The translations under genes were made by a program, and so were the position numbers. The notes beneath the pieces were generated by a model. The model worked only from the letters and a program-made list of their open reading frames with translations. It did no database searches and had not been told where the DNA came from. Of a DNA stretch of 43,180 nucleotides, positions 29,822 through 37,978 are shown one piece after another (the stretch's first letter is position 1; each line of letters starts with the position of its first letter). The stretch comes from a cf. Phormidesmis sp. LEGE 11477 (GTDB taxonomy: Bacteria; Cyanobacteriota; Cyanobacteriia; Phormidesmidales; Phormidesmidaceae): positions 1 through 43,180 of the forward strand of contig NZ_JADEXO010000046.1 in the NCBI RefSeq assembly GCF_015207105.1, read 5' to 3'.

Positions 29822-30027
29822 CAGTTGTCATGTTGATAACCCGTTATCTCAAACTGAAATCTTATGTGTTAGATGGGATCGCAGCAGCAATATTGACGAG
29901 CGTATCTAGATTCGATACCGCATACTTCAAGTCGTACAAAAAACTATGCAGACCCTATGCATTTTGACGGTATTAACCGATCGAATTAGAGCACTACAAT
30001 AAGGGCAATCTCTATTGCTTTTGTGCC

Positions 30028-30618
30028 ATGAAATTCTTTGAAAAACCCAGCACAGATCTAGCTGACCGGGTTCCGCCAGGACAGCATTTGGCCAAAGGGT
30101 TTCCGGTCTTAACCTATGGCGATACGCCACAAATTAGTACAGAAGCATGGCAGTTCACCGTTTCTGGTCTTGGCAGTTCTAAGACACTTTCGTGGCAAGA
30201 TTTTATGGATATGCCACAAACTGAATTTACCGCAGACTTTCACTGCGTGACCCGGTGGAGCAAGCTAGACGTAAAATGGTGCGGTATCAAGGTTGTAGAT
30301 TTTTTGAAAGAGATTGACGTAGAGCCGACCGTTACCGATGTGATGGCGCATTGCTATGGCGGCTATACCACCAATATCTCGATGGAAGACTTTGCGAGAG
30401 AAGAAAACTTTTTTGCTCATACGCTTTTTGACGAGCCGCTGCCCGCAGAACACGGTGGCCCCATGCGGCTAGTGGTGCCACATTTATACGCTTGGAAAAG
30501 TGCAAAATGGATCAATGGCTTAGAATTTTTGGCGGATAGGGAACTGGGCTTTTGGGAGAAGAATGGCTATCACCACCGGGGTGAACCGTTTGCAGAGGAG
30601 AGATACAGCTCGCTGTAA
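30028..30618 (+). CDS. Sulfite-oxidase-like molybdopterin-dependent oxidoreductase
   Basis: A 196-residue protein consisting of the oxidoreductase molybdopterin-binding (SUOX) domain alone. The conserved cysteine that coordinates molybdenum is C73 in FHCVTRWSKLDVKWCG. The AHCYGGYTTN and HGGPMRLVVPHLYAWKSAKW segments are also typical. It has no signal peptide or twin-arginine motif, unlike YedY/MsrP, so it is probably cytoplasmic and YuiH-like. The substrate is unknown. The stop is followed by a tandem repeat that fills the gap to the convergent hpnG-like gene. Confidence 0.9.
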   Translation: MKFFEKPSTDLADRVPPGQHLAKGFPVLTYGDTPQISTEAWQFTVSGLGSSKTLSWQDFMDMPQTEFTADFHCVTRWSKLDVKWCGIKVVDFLKEIDVEPTVTDVMAHCYGGYTTNISMEDFAREENFFAHTLFDEPLPAEHGGPMRLVVPHLYAWKSAKWINGLEFLADRELGFWEKNGYHHRGEPFAEERYSSL

Positions 30619-30623
30619 AAGGC

Positions 30624-30683
30624 ATGGCTACAGAGAAAATGGCTCTAGAAGAAGTGGCTTTAGAGAAAGTGGCTTCAGAGAAA
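30624..30683. repeat. Four 15-nt tandem units filling a convergent gap
   Basis: ATGGCTACAGAGAAA, ATGGCTCTAGAAGAA, GTGGCTTTAGAGAAA and GTGGCTTCAGAGAAA run without interruption through the 67-base gap between the stops of the Moco oxidoreductase and the hpnG-like gene. The period is exactly 15. The units could be read as a 5-residue repeat on the plus strand, but no gene is supported. Confidence 0.8.
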
Positions 30684-30685
30684 GT

Positions 30686-31348
30686 CTATTGCGAAAAAGC
30701 TCTGTGGGTCAGATCTTCTAGCGCTTTTAGTGCCGTTAGCGATCCACTAATCAACCGAATTGCTGCTTTTGGTTTTTTCACGAAGCCGATCGCTAGCTGA
30801 ACGGGTTTGAGAGATCCGTCTGGCGCGATCGCATTCCCAATATCCGGCAGATCGCCCTGACAGTCATCACTGATCACTCTAACGACACCGACCGCAACAG
30901 ATAGATTTTTCAACAAAACAGCCGCTTCCATATCAACCACATCAGCGCTGTAAGTATCTCCTAATTGCTGCTTTTCTTTGGCGGCGGTAATAATGTGATC
31001 ACAAGTCACACCCGTGCCGATAGCGATTGCCAACCGATGCGCCAGCCGTTGCGTTGTTTCAACATCGCATTCAAAGATTTCTTGGCTGGCGTGATGCCAA
31101 ATTTTTTGGAGTGCGATCGCCTCTCCAATTCCATGTTCATTTGCAAGACTACCGCCCAATCCCATTAGCAATAGACCTTTGCCATTCAGTTCGGGCACTG
31201 GCCAATCCCGCAAAAACGTCTTCAACCCCTGGGGTCCGGCTGGAATAGCGACCAGCCGAGGCGCATTCTGGATGTTGCTTAGCCCTCGTTTTACGGCTTT
31301 ATATTCAGCACCTGCAGGCACCAATATGGTGTGAACCTTATCTCGCAT
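30686..31348 (-). CDS. hpnG: Purine nucleoside phosphorylase / nucleosidase-like protein, probable HpnG
   Basis: A 220-residue member of the PNP/MTA-SAH nucleosidase superfamily. The purine and ribose site VVDMEAAVLL (with the conserved Glu) and the phosphate-site segment LLLMGLGGSL are visible. In hopanoid-producing bacteria HpnG removes adenine from adenosylhopane to give ribosylhopane; the presence of hpnA and hpnH in this window supports this role over MTA/SAH recycling. Its ATG lies 11 bases inside the end of the upstream ABC transporter gene, so the two are translationally coupled. Confidence 0.72.
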   Translation of the reverse strand: MRDKVHTILVPAGAEYKAVKRGLSNIQNAPRLVAIPAGPQGLKTFLRDWPVPELNGKGLLLMGLGGSLANEHGIGEAIALQKIWHHASQEIFECDVETTQRLAHRLAIAIGTGVTCDHIITAAKEKQQLGDTYSADVVDMEAAVLLKNLSVAVGVVRVISDDCQGDLPDIGNAIAPDGSLKPVQLAIGFVKKPKAAIRLISGSLTALKALEDLTHRAFSQ

Positions 31349-33044
31349 AGGCTTGGGGGGTGGGCGCTTGATCGAGAGTAACGCTGCCGTAGTCGAGCTT
31401 GATAATGCGATCGGCTAGGTGAAAGTAGCGATCGTCGTGACTGATGACAAAAAGTGTTTTTCCTTTTGCTTTTAGGTCGGCGAGAAACTGGGTGTAAAAA
31501 ATATCTTTGAATGTCGGATCTTGGTCGGCAGCCCATTCGTCGAATAGATAGATCGGGCGATCTTCTAGATAGGCGCTGAGCAAGGTAAGGCGCTTTCGCT
31601 GGCCCTGCGAAAGATCGGTCGTAGAAAATCGGCCTTGGGTGATGCTGACTTTGTGATCGAGCTGCAGTTTTTCTAGGTAGGCTTGGGCTTTGCGACCGTC
31701 GCTGCTAGCACTAAAGCCAAGCAGCCGCTCAAATAGATAAAAGTCTGAGAATATTGCTGAAAAGTGCTGGCGGTACCAGTCCTGGTTTTGCGCGGTGATC
31801 AGCTGATCGTCTAGGTAGAGAGCACCCGCCTGAGGGGCGTAGAGACCCGTGAGTAGCTTAGCGAGGGTAGATTTGCCGCTGCCGTTGCCGCCGATGATGA
31901 ATATTAGCTCGCCAGGGTGAACGGTGAGATTAATTGGGCCAAGGGTGAATTCGCGATCGCCTTGGTCAGTTCGGTAGGTATTGGTCGCACCCTTGAGCTT
32001 AAGCTGATGCCAGCTATCGGGAGTCAAAGAAGCTGTAGAGCTTTTAACTGGAGAGCTTTCAACAATCGTAGAATCTGTTGATGCCTTAGCGTCACTGGTT
32101 CGGGCATTACCAGTTTGATCATTACTAAGACTCAACCCTAATGCCTTTATCTTCTTTAGGGCGATACTGGCTCGGCTGAGAAAAGGGATTTTGTTGACTA
32201 GGCTCTCCATCGGACCTAACACATAGGTGAAAGTGAGCAAATAGCCAAAGCGAGTTTCTGGGCTGATGCCAATCCAGCGGGGTAGTGCAAAGAGAATCAG
32301 GCCAACCGCAAAGAAATAGATAAATTTTCCCCAGCTATCGACCACCGCAAATTGACTCATGCCGCGCTCATTAGCACTTTTCACCTGCAAGGCAGTCTGC
32401 GAGAGATCGGCTGCCAAAAAGTCTTGTTGTCCAATCGGATGCAGCTTTAGTTCCTTGATACCGTCGATCAGCGTCCGAAAATGCTGAAACAGTCGATCTT
32501 GGTATTCTCTGGCTTCATTCAACCCGCGCCAGCCAGTGACCAAAAACCACCGACAGCTCACAGACGCGACTAACGTGAGCACCGCGACCAGCGCCAGCAC
32601 CTGCCACGAAAGCCAAGAGATATAGAGCATACAGCCAGCGGCGCTAGCGGTGTTGATAATCAACATGGGAACGACGCCTGCTGCGGTGGCGATCGCCTGC
32701 ACATCATCTGTCAGCACCACCAACAACCGAGGCAACCCAATTGTCTCTAGTGGCTTTAGCTCAGTGGCTAAAATCTGACGGCTTAGCCGCATTTGCAGCT
32801 CGAATACAGCAGCTTGAGAAAAGCGAATTAGCAAAATGCGAGAAAGCATCGCCGTGAGTAGGGCGACGACACCCAAAGCAATGAAAAAGAGGGCGATCGC
32901 ACCTGATGGCGATCCCTCTTGCACAGCAGCCCTACTAATAAGTGCGATCAAACCCGCATTGCAGCCACCACTAATGACACCTGTAAACAGTGCAATGGAC
33001 AGCGACTTCCAAGAAGATTTAAACAGAAAGACAATAAGATCCAT
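31338..33044 (-). CDS. Cyclic-peptide-export-type ABC transporter (fused membrane and ATPase domains)
   Basis: A 568-residue half-transporter with six membrane segments in residues 1-290 and an ATPase domain from about 345. The Walker A motif is IGGNGSGKST (near 385), the signature LSQGQRKRL (near 480) and the Walker B YLFDEWAADQDP (near 500). The FDEWAADQDP wording is typical of the PvdE/SyrD-like cyclic-peptide or siderophore exporters. A low-complexity, Ser/Thr-rich linker separates the domains (about 300-340). No peptide synthetase is present in the window. Its coupling to hpnG suggests a lipid substrate instead, which is an inference. Confidence 0.88.
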   Translation of the reverse strand: MDLIVFLFKSSWKSLSIALFTGVISGGCNAGLIALISRAAVQEGSPSGAIALFFIALGVVALLTAMLSRILLIRFSQAAVFELQMRLSRQILATELKPLETIGLPRLLVVLTDDVQAIATAAGVVPMLIINTASAAGCMLYISWLSWQVLALVAVLTLVASVSCRWFLVTGWRGLNEAREYQDRLFQHFRTLIDGIKELKLHPIGQQDFLAADLSQTALQVKSANERGMSQFAVVDSWGKFIYFFAVGLILFALPRWIGISPETRFGYLLTFTYVLGPMESLVNKIPFLSRASIALKKIKALGLSLSNDQTGNARTSDAKASTDSTIVESSPVKSSTASLTPDSWHQLKLKGATNTYRTDQGDREFTLGPINLTVHPGELIFIIGGNGSGKSTLAKLLTGLYAPQAGALYLDDQLITAQNQDWYRQHFSAIFSDFYLFERLLGFSASSDGRKAQAYLEKLQLDHKVSITQGRFSTTDLSQGQRKRLTLLSAYLEDRPIYLFDEWAADQDPTFKDIFYTQFLADLKAKGKTLFVISHDDRYFHLADRIIKLDYGSVTLDQAPTPQAYAR

Positions 33045-33358
33045 AAGCTTATAGAAGCAAAAAGCTGACGCTTCTGCCTGTAGCCATCTCTTAACACCCT
33101 TCTATCAACCCAATCTATGAAGGCTGTTCTATCGGCAGCTTATTCCTTCGGAAATAGACCTTAAGACAGAACGTACAGTTTATTACAATTCTGTCACTAA
33201 AACGTATACTAAATAGCTCTTTTCTATTCTTACACTATGGATTAGAGAAAAATTTCTGCTGAAGGTTGCTGTAGTTCTCTCACTATCTACAACTACGATG
33301 CATTGACCTTTAGCAAACTGAAATCTCTATTGCCCATAATTTCAATACTAATCAATAC
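33045..33358. promoter_or_regulatory. Intergenic region between ABC transporter and fasciclin genes
   Basis: A 314-base gap between divergent genes. ATAAGCTTAT (33043-33052) and an AGAAGC/GCTTCT dyad (33053-33075) lie at the ABC gene start. TATACT at 33205-33210 is a plausible -10 for the fasciclin gene, with a weak -35-like TTACAA 16 bases upstream. No further features are recognised. Confidence 0.35.
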
Positions 33359-33955
33359 ATGCGCTTCTCAATTTCTAACAAGTCTTTCAATAAGTTCGCT
33401 GGTGTTGCTGCTGCTCTGATGATTTTGCCAGTAGCCGTAGCCTGTGACAGCCAGGTCGCAGACACTACCGAGTCTATTGAACCGGTTGACACTGAAATGC
33501 CTGCGGATACCGCTGAAACAACTGAAGGCGAGACTATCGTAGATGTAGCCGCCGCTAATGGATCGTTCGATACTTTGGTTGCTGCTGTTCAGGCTGCGGG
33601 GCTAGCCGAAACCCTCAGTAGTGAAGGTCCTTTTACCGTTTTCGCTCCTACAGACGAAGCCTTTGAGGCTTTGCCCGAAGGTGCGCTCGACAGTCTACTT
33701 GAGCCTGAAAATCAAGAAGTACTGTCGCAGATCTTGACCTATCATGTCGTGCCTGCTGAAGTTCCCTCTAGCGAAATCGCGCCTGGAGCTGTTGCAACTG
33801 TCGAGGGCGAAGAAGTAGATATCGCTGTAGATGGTGATACCGTGAGTGTCAATGACGCAACTGTCGTAACAGCGGACGTGATGGCCAGCAACGGTGTCAT
33901 CCACGTAATCGACAGCGTGCTGGTCCCCCCTACTGTTGATCTGTCTGCGCTTTAA
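33359..33955 (+). CDS. Fasciclin (FAS1) domain secreted protein
   Basis: A 198-residue exported protein. Residues 1-28 are a signal sequence ending AVAC, which could be a lipoprotein cleavage site although position -3 is alanine. A Thr/Glu-rich linker (about 30-62) is followed by one FAS1 domain (about 63-195) with the H1 motif FTVFAPTDEAFEALP and the H2 motif GVIHVIDSVLVPP. FAS1 proteins mediate adhesion at the cell surface. Nothing ties it to the neighbouring hopanoid genes except position. Confidence 0.9.
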   Translation: MRFSISNKSFNKFAGVAAALMILPVAVACDSQVADTTESIEPVDTEMPADTAETTEGETIVDVAAANGSFDTLVAAVQAAGLAETLSSEGPFTVFAPTDEAFEALPEGALDSLLEPENQEVLSQILTYHVVPAEVPSSEIAPGAVATVEGEEVDIAVDGDTVSVNDATVVTADVMASNGVIHVIDSVLVPPTVDLSAL

Positions 33956-34005
33956 TCTGTCACGACAGACGACAACAAAGCCCGTACGAAGATTTCAATA
34001 GGCTT

Positions 34006-34050
34006 AGCCAGAAGCCCCTGCTGCTTTACATAGAGCGGCAGGGGCTGGCT
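34006..34050 (+). terminator. GC-rich hairpin after the fasciclin gene
   Basis: AGCCCCTGCTGC pairs with GCGGCAGGGGCT across a ten-base loop; the stem continues with AGCC/GGCT after a small bulge. It lies between convergent stops and lacks a good T tract, so it may act on both strands. Confidence 0.65.
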
Positions 34051-34103
34051 GTAGGTTGTCATGGTCAACCTCTTGCTCATACTGCTTTTATTCTGACAGC
34101 TAC

Positions 34104-35087
34104 CTAGTCAACATATCCATTCGCTCTATACCAATCGACTGAGCGCTGCAGGGCCTTGGCAATATCGGTCTGCGGTAGACCTAACTCGTTCACCGCTTTC
34201 GAGGCGTTGTAGTACATTGTTTTCGTGCCCATCCTTACCCCGTCTAAGGGGACGTTTGGTGATTTCCCTAGCCGAGCTAAGACAGTCTCTTCTATCCAAG
34301 CAACGGTCATAGGCACAGCGACAGGAATTGACTTTTCGGGCGCACTCACGCCCGTTAGGTTCTCCAAAATATCCAGCATAGACTTTAACTTCATGTCTCG
34401 GTTACCTAAGATGTATCGCTCGCCAGATCGACCTTTCTCTAACGCGAGTAGATGGCCTTTAGCAACGTCTTGTACATCAATTACATTTAGCCCAGTGTCT
34501 AGATAGAAGGGCATCTGCTGCCGCAAAAAGCGTAGAACAATATTGCCGGTAGGTGTTGGCCGCGCGTCCCATTCGCCAACCGGAGAAGTGGGATTGACAA
34601 TCACTACATCCTGGCCAGCTTTCGCCGCTTTGAAAGCTTCCTGTTCTGCCTGGTACTTCGACTTTCTGTAGTGGCCGATTAGCTCATTAGCTGAGGATTG
34701 ATGAGTTTCATCAACTGGCGTTCCTTTGGGCCCAAGGCCAATTGCCGCCGCAGAACTGGTGTAAACCGTTCGGTTGATGCCTGCTTTTTGAGCGGCGGCT
34801 AAGCAGTTGCGAGTGCCGTTTACATTGCTGCGATAGAGCTGTTCTTTGTCTGACTGCCAGAGCGAATAAAAGGCAGCAACATGAAACAGCGCCTCGGCAC
34901 CCTGCATTTTTTCGTAGAGGTCAAGGTCGTTGAGCTTGCCTACGACTTTCTCAACTTCTAAGCCTTTCAAGTTATCAAGATTGCTGTTTTCTCTAACGAG
35001 TACTCGAACGGAATGGCCAGCCTGTAGAAGGAGTCGAACCACGTTGGCTCCGATAAAGCCAGTGCCGCCTGTTAAAAATACCTGCAT
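34104..35087 (-). CDS. hpnA: Hopanoid-associated sugar epimerase, extended SDR family
   Basis: A 327-residue NAD(P)-dependent extended short-chain dehydrogenase. The nucleotide-binding motif GGTGFIG is at 7-13 and the catalytic Y140-x-x-x-K144 (HYRKSK) is present. Overall wording (YTSSAAAIGLGPKGTPVDE, NPTSPVGEWDARPTPTG) matches the HpnA group found in hopanoid clusters, whose exact reaction is unsettled. It starts 3 bases after the stop of the RND permease gene, so the two are co-transcribed. It is convergent with the fasciclin gene. Confidence 0.85.
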   Translation of the reverse strand: MQVFLTGGTGFIGANVVRLLLQAGHSVRVLVRENSNLDNLKGLEVEKVVGKLNDLDLYEKMQGAEALFHVAAFYSLWQSDKEQLYRSNVNGTRNCLAAAQKAGINRTVYTSSAAAIGLGPKGTPVDETHQSSANELIGHYRKSKYQAEQEAFKAAKAGQDVVIVNPTSPVGEWDARPTPTGNIVLRFLRQQMPFYLDTGLNVIDVQDVAKGHLLALEKGRSGERYILGNRDMKLKSMLDILENLTGVSAPEKSIPVAVPMTVAWIEETVLARLGKSPNVPLDGVRMGTKTMYYNASKAVNELGLPQTDIAKALQRSVDWYRANGYVD

Positions 35088-35090
35088 GGT

Positions 35091-37907
35091 TTACGCTTTT
35101 CTTCCCACCTTTTTCCAGCCGTCTTCCAATAAACTGTACAGCACTGGCACCACGATCAAACTCAATAGCGTCGAGGTTAACAGTCCACCGATAATTGCCA
35201 CGGCTAAAGGCTGTCGTAGTTCTGAGCCCGCGCCTAACCCTAAAGCAATCGGAATCATGCCGAGCACGGTAGAAGCGGTTGTCATCAAGATTGGCCGCAG
35301 CCGCACCTGACCCGTTTTGATAATAGCCTGGGTGCGCTGCATTCCAGCTCGCCGTAGCTGATTGGCATAGTCCATAATCAGCAGTGCATTTTTGTCTAAT
35401 AGGCCGAGTAAGAACAACAGACCTAACACCGAAACTAGACCAAAGTCGCTTTGGGTGACGAGTAGCGCTAGCATCGCCCCCACCACAGACAAAGGTAGCG
35501 TGAGGCCAACAACGGCAGGTTCTAACAGTCGACCAAAGGGCAATAGCAGCACCGTCAGCATACAAACAATTGCCAGCGCTAAGGTTCTACCAAAGCTGCC
35601 TAACACTTCTCCAATCCGGGCAGAATCTCCGCTAAGCCCAGTACTCACACTTTCTGGAATGATAGACTGAGCGATTTCCACAACCTGATCGGTCGCATCT
35701 CCTAACGCCCTTCCCTCATCGAGATTGGCGCTGATAAAGGCAACGCGCTGCCCGTTTTGATGGTTGATTTCAACAATATTGTCAGCGGTGTTGGTCTCGC
35801 CAGATCTGCGAACATCGGCAAAGCCAGGGCGAGTAGCGACTTCGGTTTGAACAGCGATCGCACTTTCATTCAGTTCTGCTAGATCATCCCCTAATAAAGC
35901 GACCTGCAATGGCTTTTCACCACCTGTATCAACAAACTGAATGTCTTCAACGCTAGTAGTAACGTTGCCTTGTTCGGGTAAGTCCGCTCGCAATTGAGAC
36001 TGAACGGTGGCGGTATCACGAGTGCGATCGCCCGCTAATTTCACATAGATTCTGCCTTGGTTGGGCTGGCCGCGATCGCCGACTGTTGTCAGCGCAGACT
36101 CTACTTCTGGCAATTGAAAAATAGCATCTTCTAACGCATCTGCTGCTAAAAGCGTTTGTTGTAGCAACTGCTCTCTGGGATCTCTTCTGGGATCTCTTCT
36201 GGAGTCTTCTCTGGGATCTTCTTCTCTGGGATCTATGGAAGGATTGTCTAGAGCGCCGGGGAGATTATCGCCTAGCTGGCCCAATTCTGCTGGAATCTGA
36301 CTGGATGTCGCTGCTGGCGATGAAGGCAGCTCAACGGTGTAGTTCAAGTAAAATTCGCCGCGATCAAGCTGAGGAATAAATCCCTGCGGAATCAGCGGAA
36401 TGATGGCAATTCCAGCAATGAAACTTGTGATCGCAATGCCAACAACGCTCCAGCGATGGGCCAAAGACCAAGCCAGCAATCGGCTATATGCTCGCTCTAA
36501 CCAAGAGTCAGAAACAGATGGCTGACTAGCTTGTAGTCCACTGTCCTGCAGTTCATTTTCTGGCTGTTCATTTTGGCCAGATGGCCTCGGCTTTAGCCAA
36601 TAGACTGCCAGCACCGGGGACAGCGTCCTAGCCACTAGCAACGATACCAGCACCGCCGCCGATACCGTCAGACCAAACGGCTTGAAGAACTGACCAACGG
36701 TGCCGCCCATAAAGGCCACTGGCAGAAAGACCGCCGCAATCGTCAGCGTAGAGGCCGATACCGTCAGGCCAATTTCCTCGGTGGCTGCAAGCGCTGCCTG
36801 CCTGGGGCTTTCTCCTAATTCAATGTGCCGAATAATATTCTCTAGCTCGACAATGGCATCATCTACCACAATGCCAATCACCAGCGCCAGCGCCAGCAGC
36901 GTGATCGTCTCTAGATTAAAGCCGTAGTAGGCCATGACGATACAGGTGCCTAGCAGCGAGAGGGGAATCGCCAGCGCTGTGATTAGCGTGGCCCGCCAGC
37001 TTCGCAAAAAGGCAAAGATTACCAGCACAGCAATGGCGATCGCACCGACCAAAGAGCTCACCGTCGCCTGCGTGGCCGCTTGAATATACTCCGCTTGCGT
37101 GGCCGCTAGCGCCAACTGCACCTGTGGCAGGTCTTGGCGTAGCGCCTGCACCGCCGTATCCACCTGCTCTACCACTTCTAGCGTGTTGGCATTGGCCTGC
37201 TTGATCACCTGCACCGCCAGCGCCGTCTGAGTATCGAACTTTACCCGAGTCAGATCTTCTCCAAGTAGATCCACGCGCAAGACGCCCGGTACCGATTCTA
37301 GAACGGGTAAAATCTCGACCGCCGCTAAATCAGTCAGCTCGCCTAGCGATCTCGAATCGCTCAGCAGCGCATAGCTGACCACCGCCGCCTCGTTCAGATT
37401 CAGAGGAATAACTTCATAAGAGGCCTCCGTAGGCAGCGCTGCGGCCTCTACAGCTTCCTCTACAGCTATTGCCGTGTCCGCGAGCGAGGTGCCAACTCGA
37501 AATTCCAGCGTGATCACCGTGCGCCCCGCCAACGTAGAAGAACTGCTGCGATTGAGCCCGTCTATCCTAGAGAGCTGATCTTCAATTGGCGTGGTCAGTA
37601 ATGATTCAGTTGCCTCTGGCGTGCTAGCTTCTGGCGCTTGTCTGTCTACAGTTTCTGTCGCCAGCGTGGCGTTGATCACAACTACGGGGAAGGTGATATC
37701 GGGGAATAGGGCATATTTCAATGAGCCGAAAGCGATTAGGCCGATAGTTGCGATCGCTATCCAGCAGCAAACTGTTAGCCAGGCGTTTTGGATGGCTAAG
37801 CGAGAGAGATTGAAGCGATCGCGCCAAGAAATAAGCGTCAAGGCTATAGCAAGAGAGTAGAGAGAGGGCAAAAAAGCGGGAGTAAGGCAATAGACCCGCT
37901 CTCCCAC
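35091..37907 (-). CDS. RND-family efflux transporter permease (AcrB/HAE1-like)
   Basis: A 938-residue inner-membrane transporter, shorter than the usual 1,030-1,060, mainly because of reduced porter loops. The proton-relay aspartates are in TM4 (GIVVDDAIVELENI, near residue 350). The second half has a large periplasmic region and six membrane segments with KNALLIMDYANQLRRAG. Residues around 555-580 form an Asp-Pro-Arg-Glu repeat insertion. No membrane-fusion protein or TolC partner is adjacent. It sits between the squalene-synthase-like gene (71 bases) and hpnA (3 bases). The start is uncertain; internal GTG/TTG codons before RFNLSRLAIQ are possible. Confidence 0.9.
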   Translation of the reverse strand: MGERVYCLTPAFLPSLYSLAIALTLISWRDRFNLSRLAIQNAWLTVCCWIAIATIGLIAFGSLKYALFPDITFPVVVINATLATETVDRQAPEASTPEATESLLTTPIEDQLSRIDGLNRSSSSTLAGRTVITLEFRVGTSLADTAIAVEEAVEAAALPTEASYEVIPLNLNEAAVVSYALLSDSRSLGELTDLAAVEILPVLESVPGVLRVDLLGEDLTRVKFDTQTALAVQVIKQANANTLEVVEQVDTAVQALRQDLPQVQLALAATQAEYIQAATQATVSSLVGAIAIAVLVIFAFLRSWRATLITALAIPLSLLGTCIVMAYYGFNLETITLLALALVIGIVVDDAIVELENIIRHIELGESPRQAALAATEEIGLTVSASTLTIAAVFLPVAFMGGTVGQFFKPFGLTVSAAVLVSLLVARTLSPVLAVYWLKPRPSGQNEQPENELQDSGLQASQPSVSDSWLERAYSRLLAWSLAHRWSVVGIAITSFIAGIAIIPLIPQGFIPQLDRGEFYLNYTVELPSSPAATSSQIPAELGQLGDNLPGALDNPSIDPREEDPREDSRRDPRRDPREQLLQQTLLAADALEDAIFQLPEVESALTTVGDRGQPNQGRIYVKLAGDRTRDTATVQSQLRADLPEQGNVTTSVEDIQFVDTGGEKPLQVALLGDDLAELNESAIAVQTEVATRPGFADVRRSGETNTADNIVEINHQNGQRVAFISANLDEGRALGDATDQVVEIAQSIIPESVSTGLSGDSARIGEVLGSFGRTLALAIVCMLTVLLLPFGRLLEPAVVGLTLPLSVVGAMLALLVTQSDFGLVSVLGLLFLLGLLDKNALLIMDYANQLRRAGMQRTQAIIKTGQVRLRPILMTTASTVLGMIPIALGLGAGSELRQPLAVAIIGGLLTSTLLSLIVVPVLYSLLEDGWKKVGRKA
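36176..36240 (-). repeat. In-frame Asp-Pro-Arg-Glu repeat in the RND permease
   Basis: Repeated GGGATCTTCT / GGGATCTCTTCT units encode DPREEDPREDSRRDPRRDPR in the second periplasmic loop. It is a low-complexity expansion inside an otherwise conserved transporter, of the same size class as the intergenic repeats. Confidence 0.75.
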
Positions 37908-37978
37908 TTTCTCTAAATGAGCTTTTAGCTAGGATGAGTGAAACTAGTTAGCAGGTGAAACCAGCTTCCAGTTACAGG

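Noticed and set aside
30624-30780. Possible small plus-strand peptide with MATEK-like pentapeptide repeats running antisense into the hpnG-like gene
   Set aside because: There is no ribosome-binding site, and the sequence after the repeats is only the antisense of a real gene; the 15-base period alone explains the in-frame repetition.
35025-35050. GTCGAACCACG resembling the complement of a tRNA T-arm
   Set aside because: It lies inside hpnA and encodes VVRLL of the conserved N-terminal region.
34993-35565. A 190-codon minus-strand frame across the RND permease end and the hpnA start
   Set aside because: It is out of frame with two well-supported genes on the same strand and has no family features.
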